Positions 13,605-13,957 of a stretch of DNA of 13,957 bases are shown here, piece by piece. The position numbers were made by a program, and so were the translations under genes. The stretch covers positions 1 to 13,957 of the forward strand of contig JAEZCR010000054.1 in assembly GCA_023433465.1 (NCBI GenBank), given 5' to 3'. Position 1 is the first letter of the stretch; each line of letters begins with the position of its first letter. Origin of the DNA: Pseudomonadota bacterium (lineage in GTDB: Bacteria; Pseudomonadota; Gammaproteobacteria; Steroidobacterales; Steroidobacteraceae). The notes under the pieces are model-generated. The model had not been told where the DNA came from, made no database searches, and saw only the letters and a list, made by a program, of their open reading frames with translations.

Positions 13605-13957
13605 AACTCCGCGCGAGCCGCTGCCCAATCCGCTGCCGCGTCCGCCCGGCGAGCTCGAGAAGCTGACCGAAGTCTGGAAGGCGCCGCGCGGCTGGCGGAT
13701 CTTCTCGGCGGTCAACAACACGTACATCGGAATCCTGTACATCGGCACCGCCTTGCTGTTCCTCGTTCTGGGCGGCGTACTGGCGCTGCTCATGCGCACC
13801 CAGCTCGCGGTGGGCGACAACGACTTCGTAGACTTCGACACCTACAACCAGCTCTTCACGATGCACGGCACCGTGATGATGTTCCTGTTCGCCGTGCCCG
13901 TCGTCGAGGCGATCGGCATCCTGCTGCTGCCGGCGATGCTCGGGGCGCGCGACCTGC
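13591..13957 (+). CDS. coxA: Cytochrome c oxidase subunit I, 5' part (runs off the window)
   Basis: The first 122 residues of a haem-copper oxidase subunit I, open at the right edge. A hydrophilic, Pro-rich N-terminus (1-38) precedes helix I (about 44-67) and helix II. H92 in FTMHGTVMMFLF is the conserved low-spin haem ligand, at the position usual for bacterial subunit I. The catalytic CuB/haem a3 site and any C-terminal subunit III fusion lie beyond the window. The ATG is inside the last codons of the exchanger gene (14-base overlap), so translation is probably coupled. Subunits III and assembly genes would be expected downstream. Confidence 0.92.
   Translation, partial: MANVETPREPLPNPLPRPPGELEKLTEVWKAPRGWRIFSAVNNTYIGILYIGTALLFLVLGGVLALLMRTQLAVGDNDFVDFDTYNQLFTMHGTVMMFLFAVPVVEAIGILLLPAMLGARDL

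Overview
The window is GC-rich, densely packed DNA with many 4-base start/stop overlaps, typical of a Gram-negative proteobacterium. The protein types (YtrA-type GntR regulator, LolD/MacB exporter, CBM60-like/GH10 xylanase, haem-c-tailed cytochrome oxidase subunit II) suggest a gammaproteobacterium near the Xanthomonadales or Steroidobacteraceae. That placement is an inference from gene content only. No tRNA, rRNA, insertion sequence, phage gene or CRISPR array was seen.

Left part (1-6997, minus strand): one operon read right to left. It starts with a YtrA-type GntR repressor whose upstream region carries an inverted repeat that could be its operator. Then come an ABC ATPase and a large 548-residue ABC permease, a small Yip1-like membrane protein, an HlyD/MacA-type adaptor, a LolD/MacB-type ATPase and a MacB-type permease. 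A further gene probably starts at the edge of the window. Most junctions overlap by 4 bases or are only a few bases apart, so the two ABC systems are probably made together, perhaps as an envelope-stress or antimicrobial-peptide export/resistance module.

Middle part (7115-10219): a divergent pair. A secreted SMP-30/gluconolactonase-like protein lies on the minus strand. A secreted modular xylanase (two tandem CBM60-like modules plus a GH10 catalytic domain) lies on the plus strand. They share a 277-base intergenic region containing a perfect 11-base inverted repeat just upstream of the xylanase. Each gene is followed by a strong GC-rich hairpin. Together they look like a small plant-polysaccharide (xylan) locus.

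Right part (10379-13957, plus strand): an operon for a haem-copper cytochrome c oxidase. It encodes a membrane-anchored dihaem cytochrome c, a lipoprotein monohaem cytochrome c, CoxB with CuA and a fused cytochrome c domain, a CaCA-family cation exchanger, and the start of CoxA, which runs off the window. The exchanger sits between coxB and coxA and overlaps both. This is the most unusual feature here and suggests, but does not prove, a functional link between cation exchange and the proton-pumping oxidase.
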